In this document: positions 1 through 5,693 of the stretch, one piece after another
Layout: the number at the start of each line of letters is the position of its first letter
Position numbering within the stretch: the stretch's first letter is position 1
Origin: JBGPIK01 sp041484845
GTDB lineage: Bacteria > Desulfobacterota > Binatia > UBA9968
Direction: 5' to 3'
Length of the DNA stretch: 7,646 nt
Assembly: GCA_041484845.1 (NCBI GenBank)
Contig: JBGPIK010000333.1
Coordinates: 1 to 7,646, forward strand
Made by a program: the position numbers and the translations under genes
The notes under the pieces: model-generated
Told to the model about the DNA's origin: nothing
Databases searched by the model: none
What the model saw: only the letters and a program-made list of their open reading frames with translations

Positions 1-256
1 ACGTCGAATGCTCGCTGAATGGATCGATCATCGCCGTGTCCGCATCCGGTATCAATATCATGTCGGATTCGTTGATGCTTTGAAATCCTCGTATGCTCGA
101 CCCGTCAAACCCTAGCCCTTGCTCGAACATATCCAAGCTTAACTCCGTTGCCGGTATCGAAAAATGCTGCCATAACCCCGGTACATCGATAAACTTTAAA
201 TCCACTATCTCTACTTTGTGCTTCTTCGCTAACTCTAAGGCGTCTTTGGCTGACAT
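1..256 (-). CDS. glnA: Type I glutamine synthetase, N-terminal part (runs off left edge)
   Basis: Makes glutamine from glutamate, ammonium and ATP in the cytoplasm, the main ammonium-assimilating step. Only 85 codons are in the window. Residues 49-58 read GFDGSSIRGF and 61-66 INESDM, the conserved beta-grasp region of bacterial type I GS; Asp51 matches the ammonium-site Asp50 of the enteric enzyme. The start is ATG at 256-254, with an AAGGAGA ribosome site at 266-272, nine bases upstream. The C-terminal catalytic barrel and any adenylylation tyrosine lie outside. The gene is preceded by a sigma-54 promoter and a leader of about 180 nt, so nitrogen-regulated expression is inferred. The family call is secure from the motifs; the full length cannot be judged. 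Confidence 0.95.
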   Translation of the reverse strand, partial: MSAKDALELAKKHKVEIVDLKFIDVPGLWQHFSIPATELSLDMFEQGLGFDGSSIRGFQSINESDMILIPDADTAMIDPFSEHST

Positions 257-387
257 GTTGCAGTTTCTCCTTTTGCAAATGTTTAAAATCTGTTTTTGGG
301 AATTATCCTAATAGACGCAAGTGCACTACCCAAAGCTCCTCCACGAGCCAATTGTCCCGAATGGAGCCGGGAGTCAGGTTGCCTCGG

Positions 388-425
388 AAGGCTCTGCCCC
401 AGACGTAATTGAGACAAAGAGCCTT
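388..425 (-). promoter_or_regulatory. Inverted repeat in the glnA leader
   Basis: An 8-bp perfect inverted repeat (AAGGCTCT/AGAGCCTT) encloses 22 bases. If transcription starts near 437, this hairpin begins about 12 nt into the glnA mRNA. Its promoter-distal arm overlaps a smaller hairpin (GCCT-TCCG-AGGC, 381-392), so the two cannot form together. Two more short stems follow at 355-372 and 335-348. This resembles a structured, possibly attenuating leader, but no U-run terminator or known riboswitch core was recognised. Confidence 0.4.
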
Positions 426-447
426 AATCACTAGCGTCACAATAATC

Positions 448-463
448 AGCAATCAATATGCCA
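448..463 (-). promoter_or_regulatory. Sigma-54 (-24/-12) promoter of glnA
   Basis: The minus strand reads TGGCATATTGATTGCT. It matches the sigma-54 consensus TGGCAYR-N4-TTGCW, with the invariant GG and GC separated by ten bases. The expected start is near 437, giving a 5' leader of about 180 nt before the glnA ATG at 256. Sigma-54 control of glnA is well established in proteobacteria, usually with NtrC as activator. A second GG-N10-GC match at 317-331 lacks the flanking consensus and was not chosen. Confidence 0.75.
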
Positions 464-471
464 TAAATGGT

Positions 472-502
472 TTTTCCGCGATGGGAAATTCGCGCCGGAA
501 AA
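472..502. repeat. Imperfect inverted repeat just upstream of the glnA promoter
   Basis: The arms TTTTCCGCGA (472-481) and TCGCGCCGGAAAA (490-502) are reverse complements apart from a two-base insertion, around an eight-base centre. The repeat lies about 10 bp upstream of the -24 element, roughly 50 bp from the predicted start. It could bind a regulator that modulates the sigma-54 promoter, or be chance. No known family motif was recognised. Confidence 0.3.
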
Positions 503-556
503 TCAGAACTATTGAAGGGGAAAACAAAACGACTGAAACTCTACGGTGGGGTAACA

Positions 557-591
557 GCCTAAATATTAGACATGCTGCACAAATAATGAGC
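557..591. promoter_or_regulatory. Candidate paired enhancer site for the glnA sigma-54 promoter
   Basis: Two degenerate 15-bp dyads lie exactly 20 bp apart, centre to centre. The first, 557-571, is GCCTAA-ATA-TTAGAC. The second, 577-591, is GCACAA-ATA-ATGAGC. The centres are 115 and 135 bp upstream of the -12 C of the glnA promoter, a usual enhancer distance. The arrangement copies the stronger pair upstream of PII (5002-5036). GC ends on a 15-bp dyad resemble the frame of NtrC sites (GCAC-N7-GTGC), but most half-sites differ. The second site is weak on its own. Confidence 0.4.
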
Positions 592-598
592 ACAACAT

Positions 599-1621
599 TT
601 ATCGACGCTGTCCAATCGAATCTGTTGACCGACCGTGGTCCGGTCGTCCTTGTGGGAGGCGCGAACTGATTTGAGAAAACGTCCACATCAACAGACCGTA
701 CGCAACTATACCGACGATCACTGTGAGTAGCGTGCGTATCCCAGGAGGGAGCTTTGGCTTAGAGCGCTGGCGCGCGGCGCGCCCCGTCACCCGTACACTA
801 TCAAGGTGTGTGAGCGCCTCTCGCAGCTCAAGAGCGCTGTCGAACCGGTCGTGGGGCTGGCGCTCAAGCGCGCGCAAGACGGTTTCTTCGAGCTGCGGGG
901 AAATTTCATTACGTAAACGACGCGGCGGAGTCGGGTCCTCTTGCATCTTTGCGCGCATCGCGGCGTGGACGTTGTTCCCGGTAAAAGGCACCTCTCCGGT
1001 CAGCATTTCATAGAGAATCGCGCCTAGGCTATAAATGTCCGTGCGCGCATCGCCGCGCAAGCCCTTGATTTGTTCCGGCGCCATGTAATCCGGCGTGCCC
1101 ATCGCCTGTGACATTCTTCCCCAGGTCATCTTGCGCAGGGTGGTGTCCAGCGCAATGCCGAAGTCGATGAGTTTCACTCGGCCGTCCGGTTGAAGCATAA
1201 TATTGGCTGGCTTGAGATCCCGGTGCACGACATTGTGCTCGTGTAGATAAACCATCGCATCGGCGATCTGCCTTGCAACGGCCACGGCGGTCTCCACCGA
1301 GAACCGCCGCTCGCGCCGGAGGCGCTCGCTAAGCAATTCACCTTCGACATACTCCATGACGAGGTAGACGCGGCTTTTCTCTTTAGGCCGCAACACCTTG
1401 ATGATCGCCGGATGATCCAAGCGTTGCCCGATTTGTTCCTCACGCTTAAAACGTTCATGGAAGACAAGATCAGCCTCATACTCGAGGTACGGCACTTTTA
1501 GGGCCACGATATGGCCGTTCTCCAGATCTCGGGCGCGAAACACAGTGGCCATGCCGCTGCGCGCTATAACATCGATAATCTCGTACTGGTCGAGCGTTTG
1601 GCCTGGAGACAGCTCACTCAT
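599..1621 (-). CDS. Hanks-type serine/threonine protein kinase with C-terminal membrane anchor
   Basis: Transfers ATP phosphate to Ser/Thr of target proteins. Numbered from ATG 1621 (340 aa): VALK with Lys42, helix-C Glu61, HRDLKPANIML with catalytic Asp135 and Asn140, DFG with Asp153, and activation segment GTPDYMAPEQ with the APE motif at 181-183. After the kinase domain (about 13-275) comes a basic linker, one hydrophobic helix at about 297-315, and a short polar tail, so the kinase should face the cytoplasm. No PASTA or other extracellular sensor is present. The glycine loop reads ARSGMATV, lacking the first two glycines of GxGxxG. An in-frame GTG at 1630 is an alternative start; neither has a strong ribosome site. 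The PP2C gene upstream is the likely antagonist; targets are unknown. Confidence 0.93.
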   Translation of the reverse strand: MSELSPGQTLDQYEIIDVIARSGMATVFRARDLENGHIVALKVPYLEYEADLVFHERFKREEQIGQRLDHPAIIKVLRPKEKSRVYLVMEYVEGELLSERLRRERRFSVETAVAVARQIADAMVYLHEHNVVHRDLKPANIMLQPDGRVKLIDFGIALDTTLRKMTWGRMSQAMGTPDYMAPEQIKGLRGDARTDIYSLGAILYEMLTGEVPFTGNNVHAAMRAKMQEDPTPPRRLRNEISPQLEETVLRALERQPHDRFDSALELREALTHLDSVRVTGRAARQRSKPKLPPGIRTLLTVIVGIVAYGLLMWTFSQISSRLPQGRPDHGRSTDSIGQRR

Positions 1622-1970
1622 GGAGGGCACTTGCTACTTAGGCAGGGGGAAACCGCACATGTCTGACTGAAGGCTAAACATCGGCATTACGCAGCTTGAA
1701 TTGTTTTCTATGACTATTTACAGCCTAATGAGCTGATTGCCGGAGAGCTACTCAAACACCCGCGCCGCACCGCAACGAGGGAGCACGTCGCGCCCACGAG
1801 ACCCGATACTCAAGCACCCTTGAAAAAAAACCATAGGCTGATCTTCGGCGCCTGAAGCAGCGAACGCCAGAATGAATCGCCAGCTCTGGTCCGCCGAAAC
1901 GTAGTTACCGTGAGCCATACCATTAATGCTGAACAAAAGCCATGACGTATAGATCCCCGGACAACCTGAT
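1622..1970. other. Gap between phosphatase and kinase genes, no confident gene
   Basis: About 350 bases lie between the PP2C stop and the kinase start. On the minus strand a reading frame stays open from 2041 to 1748 (97 codons), overlapping the phosphatase 3' end. Its product resembles no family I know and its GTG start has no ribosome site. No convincing -10/-35, sigma-54 element or terminator was seen. A T8 run on the minus strand (1823-1830) follows no good stem. The kinase may be read through from PP2C or use a weak promoter here. Confidence 0.4.
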
Positions 1971-2741
1971 TCAGCGTCCGAGCCGCCACCATGGCCGAGG
2001 AGCATCAGGGGAACATGATACCACTGCCGCCACTTGCACACTCAGATTGTCGTCGCCGCCGGCTTCGCGCGCCCGCTGAATCATCGCACGGCATGCGATT
2101 TCTGGGCGACCCGCTTGCAGCAACTCAAGCATCTCAGATTCGGAAACCAATGTATAAATACCATCGCTGCACTGAAACAAGACATCGCCCGGCTGAACGG
2201 TCATGGTGAGTACGTCGATGCCGACAATCAGTTCATGGCCCAAGCAGCGGCTCAATACATTGCGGCGGGGATGCGTCCTGGCCTCTTCCGCTGTAAGAAT
2301 CCCGTATTCCACTTGTTCGCCTACCCATGAATGATCCTTGGTCATCTGCGTCAGGTTGCCGCCGCGCATGAGGTAGAGCCGACAATCGCCCACATGGGCC
2401 GTTGCCAGCGCGCTCCCGACTACGGCGCTGGCGGTAAGCGTGGTTCCCATCCTATGCAGCTCGGGCACAGTCGTAGCTTTGGTGACAATCCTTAGATTTG
2501 CTTCTTGCACCGCGCGCTTAAGCCGCTTGTTCACCGGCCAAGTGCGTGGAGCCTTCTCCATTTCCTGACCCAGGACCTCAATGGCCAGGGAACTGGCTAC
2601 CTCGCCGGCGTTGTGGCCGCCAAGCCCATCGGCGACTGCGAAGAGAATCCCGTCATCGTGCGGCCAGCAAGCGACCGCGTCTTCATTGCCATCCCGAACA
2701 CAGCCGGTGTCGGTTATGTGAAAGAAATCAATCTCACTCAT
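1971..2741 (-). CDS. PP2C-family serine/threonine protein phosphatase
   Basis: Metal-dependent cytoplasmic phosphatase that removes phosphate from Ser/Thr. Numbered from ATG 2741 (256 aa), the PP2C motifs appear in order: RDGNEDA with Asp21, ADGLGGHNAGE with metal ligand Asp38, MGTTLTA (98-104), HVGDCRLYL with Asp119, KDHSWV, NVLSRCLG, CSDGIY with Asp193, and GGDDNLSVQV with metal ligand Asp231. The length is that of a stand-alone bacterial PP2C (Stp/PppA type) with no membrane segment. An in-frame GTG at 2753 would lie inside a hairpin stem, so the ATG is preferred, although it has no clear ribosome site. The kinase gene lies downstream. Cyanobacterial PphA, a PP2C, dephosphorylates PII; that role here is only a possibility. 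Confidence 0.95.
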   Translation of the reverse strand: MSEIDFFHITDTGCVRDGNEDAVACWPHDDGILFAVADGLGGHNAGEVASSLAIEVLGQEMEKAPRTWPVNKRLKRAVQEANLRIVTKATTVPELHRMGTTLTASAVVGSALATAHVGDCRLYLMRGGNLTQMTKDHSWVGEQVEYGILTAEEARTHPRRNVLSRCLGHELIVGIDVLTMTVQPGDVLFQCSDGIYTLVSESEMLELLQAGRPEIACRAMIQRAREAGGDDNLSVQVAAVVSCSPDAPRPWWRLGR

Positions 2742-2749
2742 AATAAAGA

Positions 2750-2785
2750 CCACGCCTGTGCCCTGGGTAAGGGTCGCAGGCGTGG
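2750..2785 (-). terminator. Hairpin between the permease and PP2C genes (terminator or attenuator)
   Basis: A 9-bp perfect stem (2750-2758 with 2777-2785) encloses a second 4-bp stem (CCCT at 2761-2764, AGGG at 2770-2773). In the minus direction it is followed by TCTTTATTAT, a loose T-rich tract that runs into the PP2C ATG at 2741. It may end the PII-permease transcript with partial read-through, or control PP2C translation by occupying the usual ribosome-site position. A smaller hairpin (2847-2853 with 2864-2870) lies between it and the permease stop. On the plus strand the stem is also followed by T-rich DNA, but no plus-strand gene ends here. Confidence 0.5.
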
Positions 2786-2903
2786 ATTATTAGTTTTTGG
2801 TTCGCGGTCGATAGTTTTTTTTGGCTCCAACACCTCTTTCTGTCACCCTCGGCGCCGTTTCCTGCCGAAGAACTTCATGCATCAGGTCGCCAACAGGAGA
2901 CTT

Positions 2904-4472
2904 CTAAGCATGGCGCGGCGCGCCGACGATCGCTTTCCCTTTGCGCGCGCTGCTCATCAAGACATACACCGCACTGATAACCGCCCACCCGCCGGCGATG
3001 GAAAAGCAGATATAGGCTTCCGTCTGCGAGTCGGCGTTACCGACGATGTACAAATAGATGATACCGGCCAGCATGATAATGTTCGCTATGAAGCCGAGGA
3101 ATGGGATAGCCATATGCTTCACGAAGCCGCGCCCTGCGCGCCCGGCAAAGGCGATCATCGCCCACATGCAAGTGAGGCCATAAAGCACAAAGGTGCCGAA
3201 GTTTGACGCCAGCGTTATACCGGTTAAACCCACGACGCCCCAATAGACACCCACGATTGCAATGATGCACGAAAACGTAACCAGCGCCCAAAGCGCTTTA
3301 TGCGGGGTCGCGTAGTTGCCGTGTAACGCGTTGAGTATCTCAGGCATCTCGTCATCCTGTGCCATCGCATAGGTAATGCGCACGGCAGTGTTGAGACAGC
3401 TCAGCGTCGTGCCGAACACCGCCCAACCGACGGTGATCGCTATCGTAATCATCAAGCCAAAGCCGAAGCCGCCCAGGAGAGAGTTGCCGATAAGAACGGC
3501 CATGTCTCCGATTGGGGCGCTCGAGGTTCCAGCCGCCTCCATTCCCATGACCATCTTGGCCGCAGCGGCGGGTGTAGCTGTAGTCATTGCGGTCAATTTC
3601 TCATTGACCATGTAACTCGCTGCGAAGTATTCAAACAGGTAGCAGATGAGACCCTGAATCACCAATGACAGAATGACCGCCTTAGGAATGTGCCGTCTCG
3701 GGTCCTTGGCCTCCGCGGCGAAAGCGGTGCAGCTCTCGAAACCGACCAGGATCAGTATGGCGATCGTTGACTGAATCAAGACACCCTGCAAAGAGTGCGG
3801 CATCACTACGTCCCAACCACCGCTGAACGCCCACTGCGTAGCCGCTTGCGGATTCGACATTCGATAAGCGATCGCGAGAACGCTAAAACCCACCAGCGAA
3901 ACGATCTGCACCACGTTGACGACAACCGCGGCCGCCGTCGACCCGGTCACACCACGATAGGCGACATACCCTGTAAATAAGGCGAAAACGATGGCGATGA
4001 GACACAGTACCGGGTTAGACAACGTGTCGCCGGTAAACGCGGTGTAGATATAACCGATCAAGGTCGCCATGAAGGCCACCATGACGCCGGGATAGACCCA
4101 ATAGAAAAGATGTGCCGCCCAACCCGTAACGATCTTGGCAAGGCGCGCCCACTTGTGATGCGTCTTTTCTTCGCGGTCGAGGAAAGCTTTTTCAGCAAAA
4201 TAATAACAGCTGCCGAAGCCGGCTTCCGGGTAGATCTTCGCTAGCTCAGCGTAAGAAATAGCGGTGAGGAATGCCAGGATCAGAGCCGCGACGATTCCGG
4301 CCCACATATCGCCGGCAACCGAAGCGCCGCTCGGCGCCGAGGCCGAGGCCTGTAATTGATAGGTGATCCAAAGAAACGCGCCTGGCGCAATCAGCGCCAT
4401 CGCATTCACCGTGACGCCGGTCAAACCGAGTGTCGCCTTCACACCGGATGTATTTGCGTTTGTTTCGGCCAT
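2904..4472 (-). CDS. APC-superfamily amino acid permease
   Basis: Inner-membrane secondary transporter of the amino acid-polyamine-organocation family, 522 aa with about 12 hydrophobic segments. Helix 1 (about 17-38) carries the broken-helix stretch ALIAPGAF, where the family binds the substrate backbone. SYAELAKIYPEAG (73-85) and GFES followed by AAEAKDPRRHIPKA (244-265) are APC signatures at the ends of helices 2 and 6. The loop at about 287-322 is Ala/Thr/Met rich and probably extracytoplasmic. The start is ATG 4472, with AAAGGAGA at 4478-4485. It begins 27 nt after the PII stop, so the two are cotranscribed from the sigma-54 promoter. The substrate cannot be read from the sequence; an amino acid or amine used as nitrogen source is inferred. 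Direct control by PII, as GlnK controls AmtB, is a hypothesis. Confidence 0.9.
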   Translation of the reverse strand: MAETNANTSGVKATLGLTGVTVNAMALIAPGAFLWITYQLQASASAPSGASVAGDMWAGIVAALILAFLTAISYAELAKIYPEAGFGSCYYFAEKAFLDREEKTHHKWARLAKIVTGWAAHLFYWVYPGVMVAFMATLIGYIYTAFTGDTLSNPVLCLIAIVFALFTGYVAYRGVTGSTAAAVVVNVVQIVSLVGFSVLAIAYRMSNPQAATQWAFSGGWDVVMPHSLQGVLIQSTIAILILVGFESCTAFAAEAKDPRRHIPKAVILSLVIQGLICYLFEYFAASYMVNEKLTAMTTATPAAAAKMVMGMEAAGTSSAPIGDMAVLIGNSLLGGFGFGLMITIAITVGWAVFGTTLSCLNTAVRITYAMAQDDEMPEILNALHGNYATPHKALWALVTFSCIIAIVGVYWGVVGLTGITLASNFGTFVLYGLTCMWAMIAFAGRAGRGFVKHMAIPFLGFIANIIMLAGIIYLYIVGNADSQTEAYICFSIAGGWAVISAVYVLMSSARKGKAIVGAPRHA

Positions 4473-4499
4473 AATTTTCTCCTTTCAATTTTTCCAAAT

Positions 4500-4838
4500 T
4501 TAAATCGCGTCTGGACCTCTTTCTCCGGTACGTATGCGTATAACTTCATCGACGTTGGTTACATAAATCTTTCCGTCGCCGATCTTGCCCGTTCGGGCGC
4601 TGTCGGTAATTATTTCCACAACCTTCGCCGCCATATCGTCAGCCACTAAAATTTGGATCTTGACTTTCGGCAAAAAGTCCACGGAATATTCGGCGCCGCG
4701 ATAGAGCTCTGTATGCCCCTTCTGGCGTCCGAAACCTTTTACCTCTTCCACCGTCATTCCTTGGCTGCCTAACTTGGTCAGTGCCTCCTTTACTTCGTCG
4801 AGCTTGAACGGCTTAATGATGGCTTCGACCATCTTCAT
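4500..4838 (-). CDS. glnB: PII nitrogen regulatory protein (GlnB/GlnK family)
   Basis: Trimeric cytoplasmic sensor of 2-oxoglutarate, ATP and ADP that signals nitrogen and energy state to enzymes and transporters. At 112 aa it has the standard length. The T-loop (37-55) holds Gln39 and the uridylylation site Tyr51 in RGAEYSVDF; the B-loop is TGKIGDGK (83-90); the end is RIRTGERGPDAI. Residue 49 is Ala, so the Ser49 phosphorylation of cyanobacterial PII is not possible. Asp54 is GlnB-like and Ser52 GlnK-like, so the subtype is open; promoter type and transporter pairing suggest a GlnK-like role. The start is ATG 4838, with AAGGAG about six bases upstream. An in-frame ATG at 4904 would add 22 residues, but it is the -24 part of the sigma-54 promoter. 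Confidence 0.96.
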   Translation of the reverse strand: MKMVEAIIKPFKLDEVKEALTKLGSQGMTVEEVKGFGRQKGHTELYRGAEYSVDFLPKVKIQILVADDMAAKVVEIITDSARTGKIGDGKIYVTNVDEVIRIRTGERGPDAI

Positions 4839-4887
4839 AAAACTCTCCTTGTCACTGCAAAAGACACGTGGGCTCTGCGCTTCTAGG

Positions 4888-4903
4888 AGCAAGCGCGATG
4901 CCA
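4888..4903 (-). promoter_or_regulatory. Sigma-54 (-24/-12) promoter of the PII-permease operon
   Basis: The minus strand reads TGGCATCGCGCTTGCT. It matches TGGCAYR-N4-TTGCW at all strongly conserved positions, with GG-N10-GC spacing. The predicted start near 4877 gives a leader of about 38 nt with the ribosome site properly inside it. Sigma-54 promoters before glnK-type genes are classical. An upstream activator is required; candidate sites lie at 5002-5036. Confidence 0.82.
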
Positions 4904-4990
4904 TGACTTACAGCAGGGTAGAAATAGGAGATTCAGACGCGAAACAATTGAGGAATCGGAAAATTACTCAATCGACTGTTGCGGCAAGTA

Positions 4991-5045
4991 TCAGCGGCGT
5001 TGCTTAAGAATTAAGCTGTACGCTTAATTTCTAAGCAGCGACTGA
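4991..5045. promoter_or_regulatory. Paired 15-bp dyads upstream of PII, candidate enhancer
   Basis: Positions 5002-5016 are GCTTAA-GAA-TTAAGC, a perfect 6+6 dyad. Positions 5022-5036 are GCTTAA-TTT-CTAAGC, with one half-site mismatch. The centres are 20 bp apart, about two helical turns, and 120 and 140 bp upstream of the -12 C of the PII promoter. This suits two activator dimers on one DNA face. The two dyads are also reverse complements of each other (13 of 15), and the symmetry extends imperfectly from 4991 to 5045. The half-site is not the NtrC GCAC/GTGC type, though the 15-bp frame with GC ends is the same. A mobile palindromic element is the alternative. Confidence 0.55.
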
Positions 5046-5125
5046 AGATAAAAATAGTGATGGCCTTTGTGCTATAAAAGGGGTGCGGCAGCCCTGTGCA
5101 CGCAACCTGTATTGAATTTTCGAAT

Positions 5126-5171
5126 AATAAGAAAAGGGGCGCACCCGACCTGTCGCGCCCCTTTTCTTATT
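5126..5171 (-). terminator. Rho-independent terminator of the RRM gene
   Basis: A perfect 17-bp inverted repeat (5126-5142 with 5155-5171) surrounds a 12-base loop. The inner stem is GC-rich (GGGGCGC), the outer part A/T-rich, and T-rich DNA follows in the minus direction. It lies 18 nt past the RRM stop codon. The A-rich outer arm could make it work in both directions. Confidence 0.9.
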
Positions 5172-5188
5172 GTGTCAGAATCTTAAAA

Positions 5189-5500
5189 CTACCAGCGATT
5201 ACGTCCTCCGCCGCTACGGTTGTCCCTTCCGCCACCGCTATCATTGCGGCTGTTCTGGGGCTTCGCCTCGTTGACGACGAGACTGCGACCCTCGTACTGG
5301 GTGCCGTTCAAAGCGGAGATCGCTGCTTGCGCCTCGCTACCGGATCCCATCTCGACGAAACCGAATCCACGTGATTGGCCGGTAAACTTGTCCGCGATGA
5401 CTTTGGCGGACTCCACGCTTCCATGGGCCGAAAATAGTTCTTGCAGCTGCCCATCAGTTACAGAATAAGGCAAACCGCCTACATACAATTTATTGTTCAT
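5189..5500 (-). CDS. Small RRM-domain RNA-binding protein
   Basis: Single RNA recognition motif protein, 103 aa, binding single-stranded RNA in the cytoplasm. RNP2 is LYVGGL (5-10) and RNP1 is RGFGFVEM (44-51), both intact with the stacking aromatics. After residue 80 comes a short Gly/Arg/Asn tail (SGGGRDNRSGGGRNRW), like the RGG-type tails of cyanobacterial Rbp proteins, which are linked to cold response or mRNA handling. The start is ATG 5500 with a strong TAGGAGGAG ribosome site at 5504-5512. It has its own promoter (5700-5728), a leader of about 190 nt and its own terminator, so it is monocistronic. Cold or stress regulation through the leader is inferred by analogy. Confidence 0.95.
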   Translation of the reverse strand: MNNKLYVGGLPYSVTDGQLQELFSAHGSVESAKVIADKFTGQSRGFGFVEMGSGSEAQAAISALNGTQYEGRSLVVNEAKPQNSRNDSGGGRDNRSGGGRNRW

Positions 5501-5693
5501 GTTCTCCTCCTAAGAGAATGTTAGAGTCTCTAGCCTCGGAAGCTGACGGCTACTGGATTCAGAACATGGGGAACAAAATAAATGGAAACCACGCCCTGGT
5601 CGGATCGTCCTTATAGATATCTTTTCGCTAGGTGAGACTGACTGGGCCTCAATGTTACATGCCTTATTCAGAAGGCCCTTTACTGAAGTAGGT
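5501..5693 (-). promoter_or_regulatory. Long untranslated leader of the RRM gene
   Basis: If transcription begins near 5693, about 190 nt precede the RRM start codon. The leader carries the strong ribosome site and, just before it, a short palindrome TAGAG-T-CTCTA (5522-5532 region). Long leaders are usual for cold-shock-type RNA-binding proteins. No known RNA element was recognised. Confidence 0.4.

Noticed and set aside
302..307. GATAAT as a sigma-70 -10 box close to glnA
   Set aside because: No acceptable -35 at 16-18 bp, so it is too weak to call.
93..311. Plus-strand frame at the left edge
   Set aside because: Antisense to the glnA 5' end, whose conserved motifs settle the coding strand.
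317..331. A second GG-N10-GC match before glnA (GGGTAGTGCACTTGC)
   Set aside because: Only the invariant pairs and TTGC fit; the CAY flank is absent, and the element at 448-463 is a far better match.
1823..1860. T8 run on the minus strand after PP2C as a terminator
   Set aside because: The only stem nearby has 4 bp and lies 13 bases before the T run.
2786..2814. AATAAT as a -10 box for PP2C
   Set aside because: No -35 at proper spacing, and the start would fall inside the hairpin at 2750-2785.
2505..3206. 233-codon plus-strand frame across the PP2C start and permease end
   Set aside because: Antisense shadow of two well-supported genes; its product resembles no protein family.
4855..4873. 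TTGCA next to CACG before PII as a sigma-54 element
   Set aside because: The spacing is wrong by two bases, the GG is missing, and it is too close to the ribosome site; the element at 4888-4903 fits fully.
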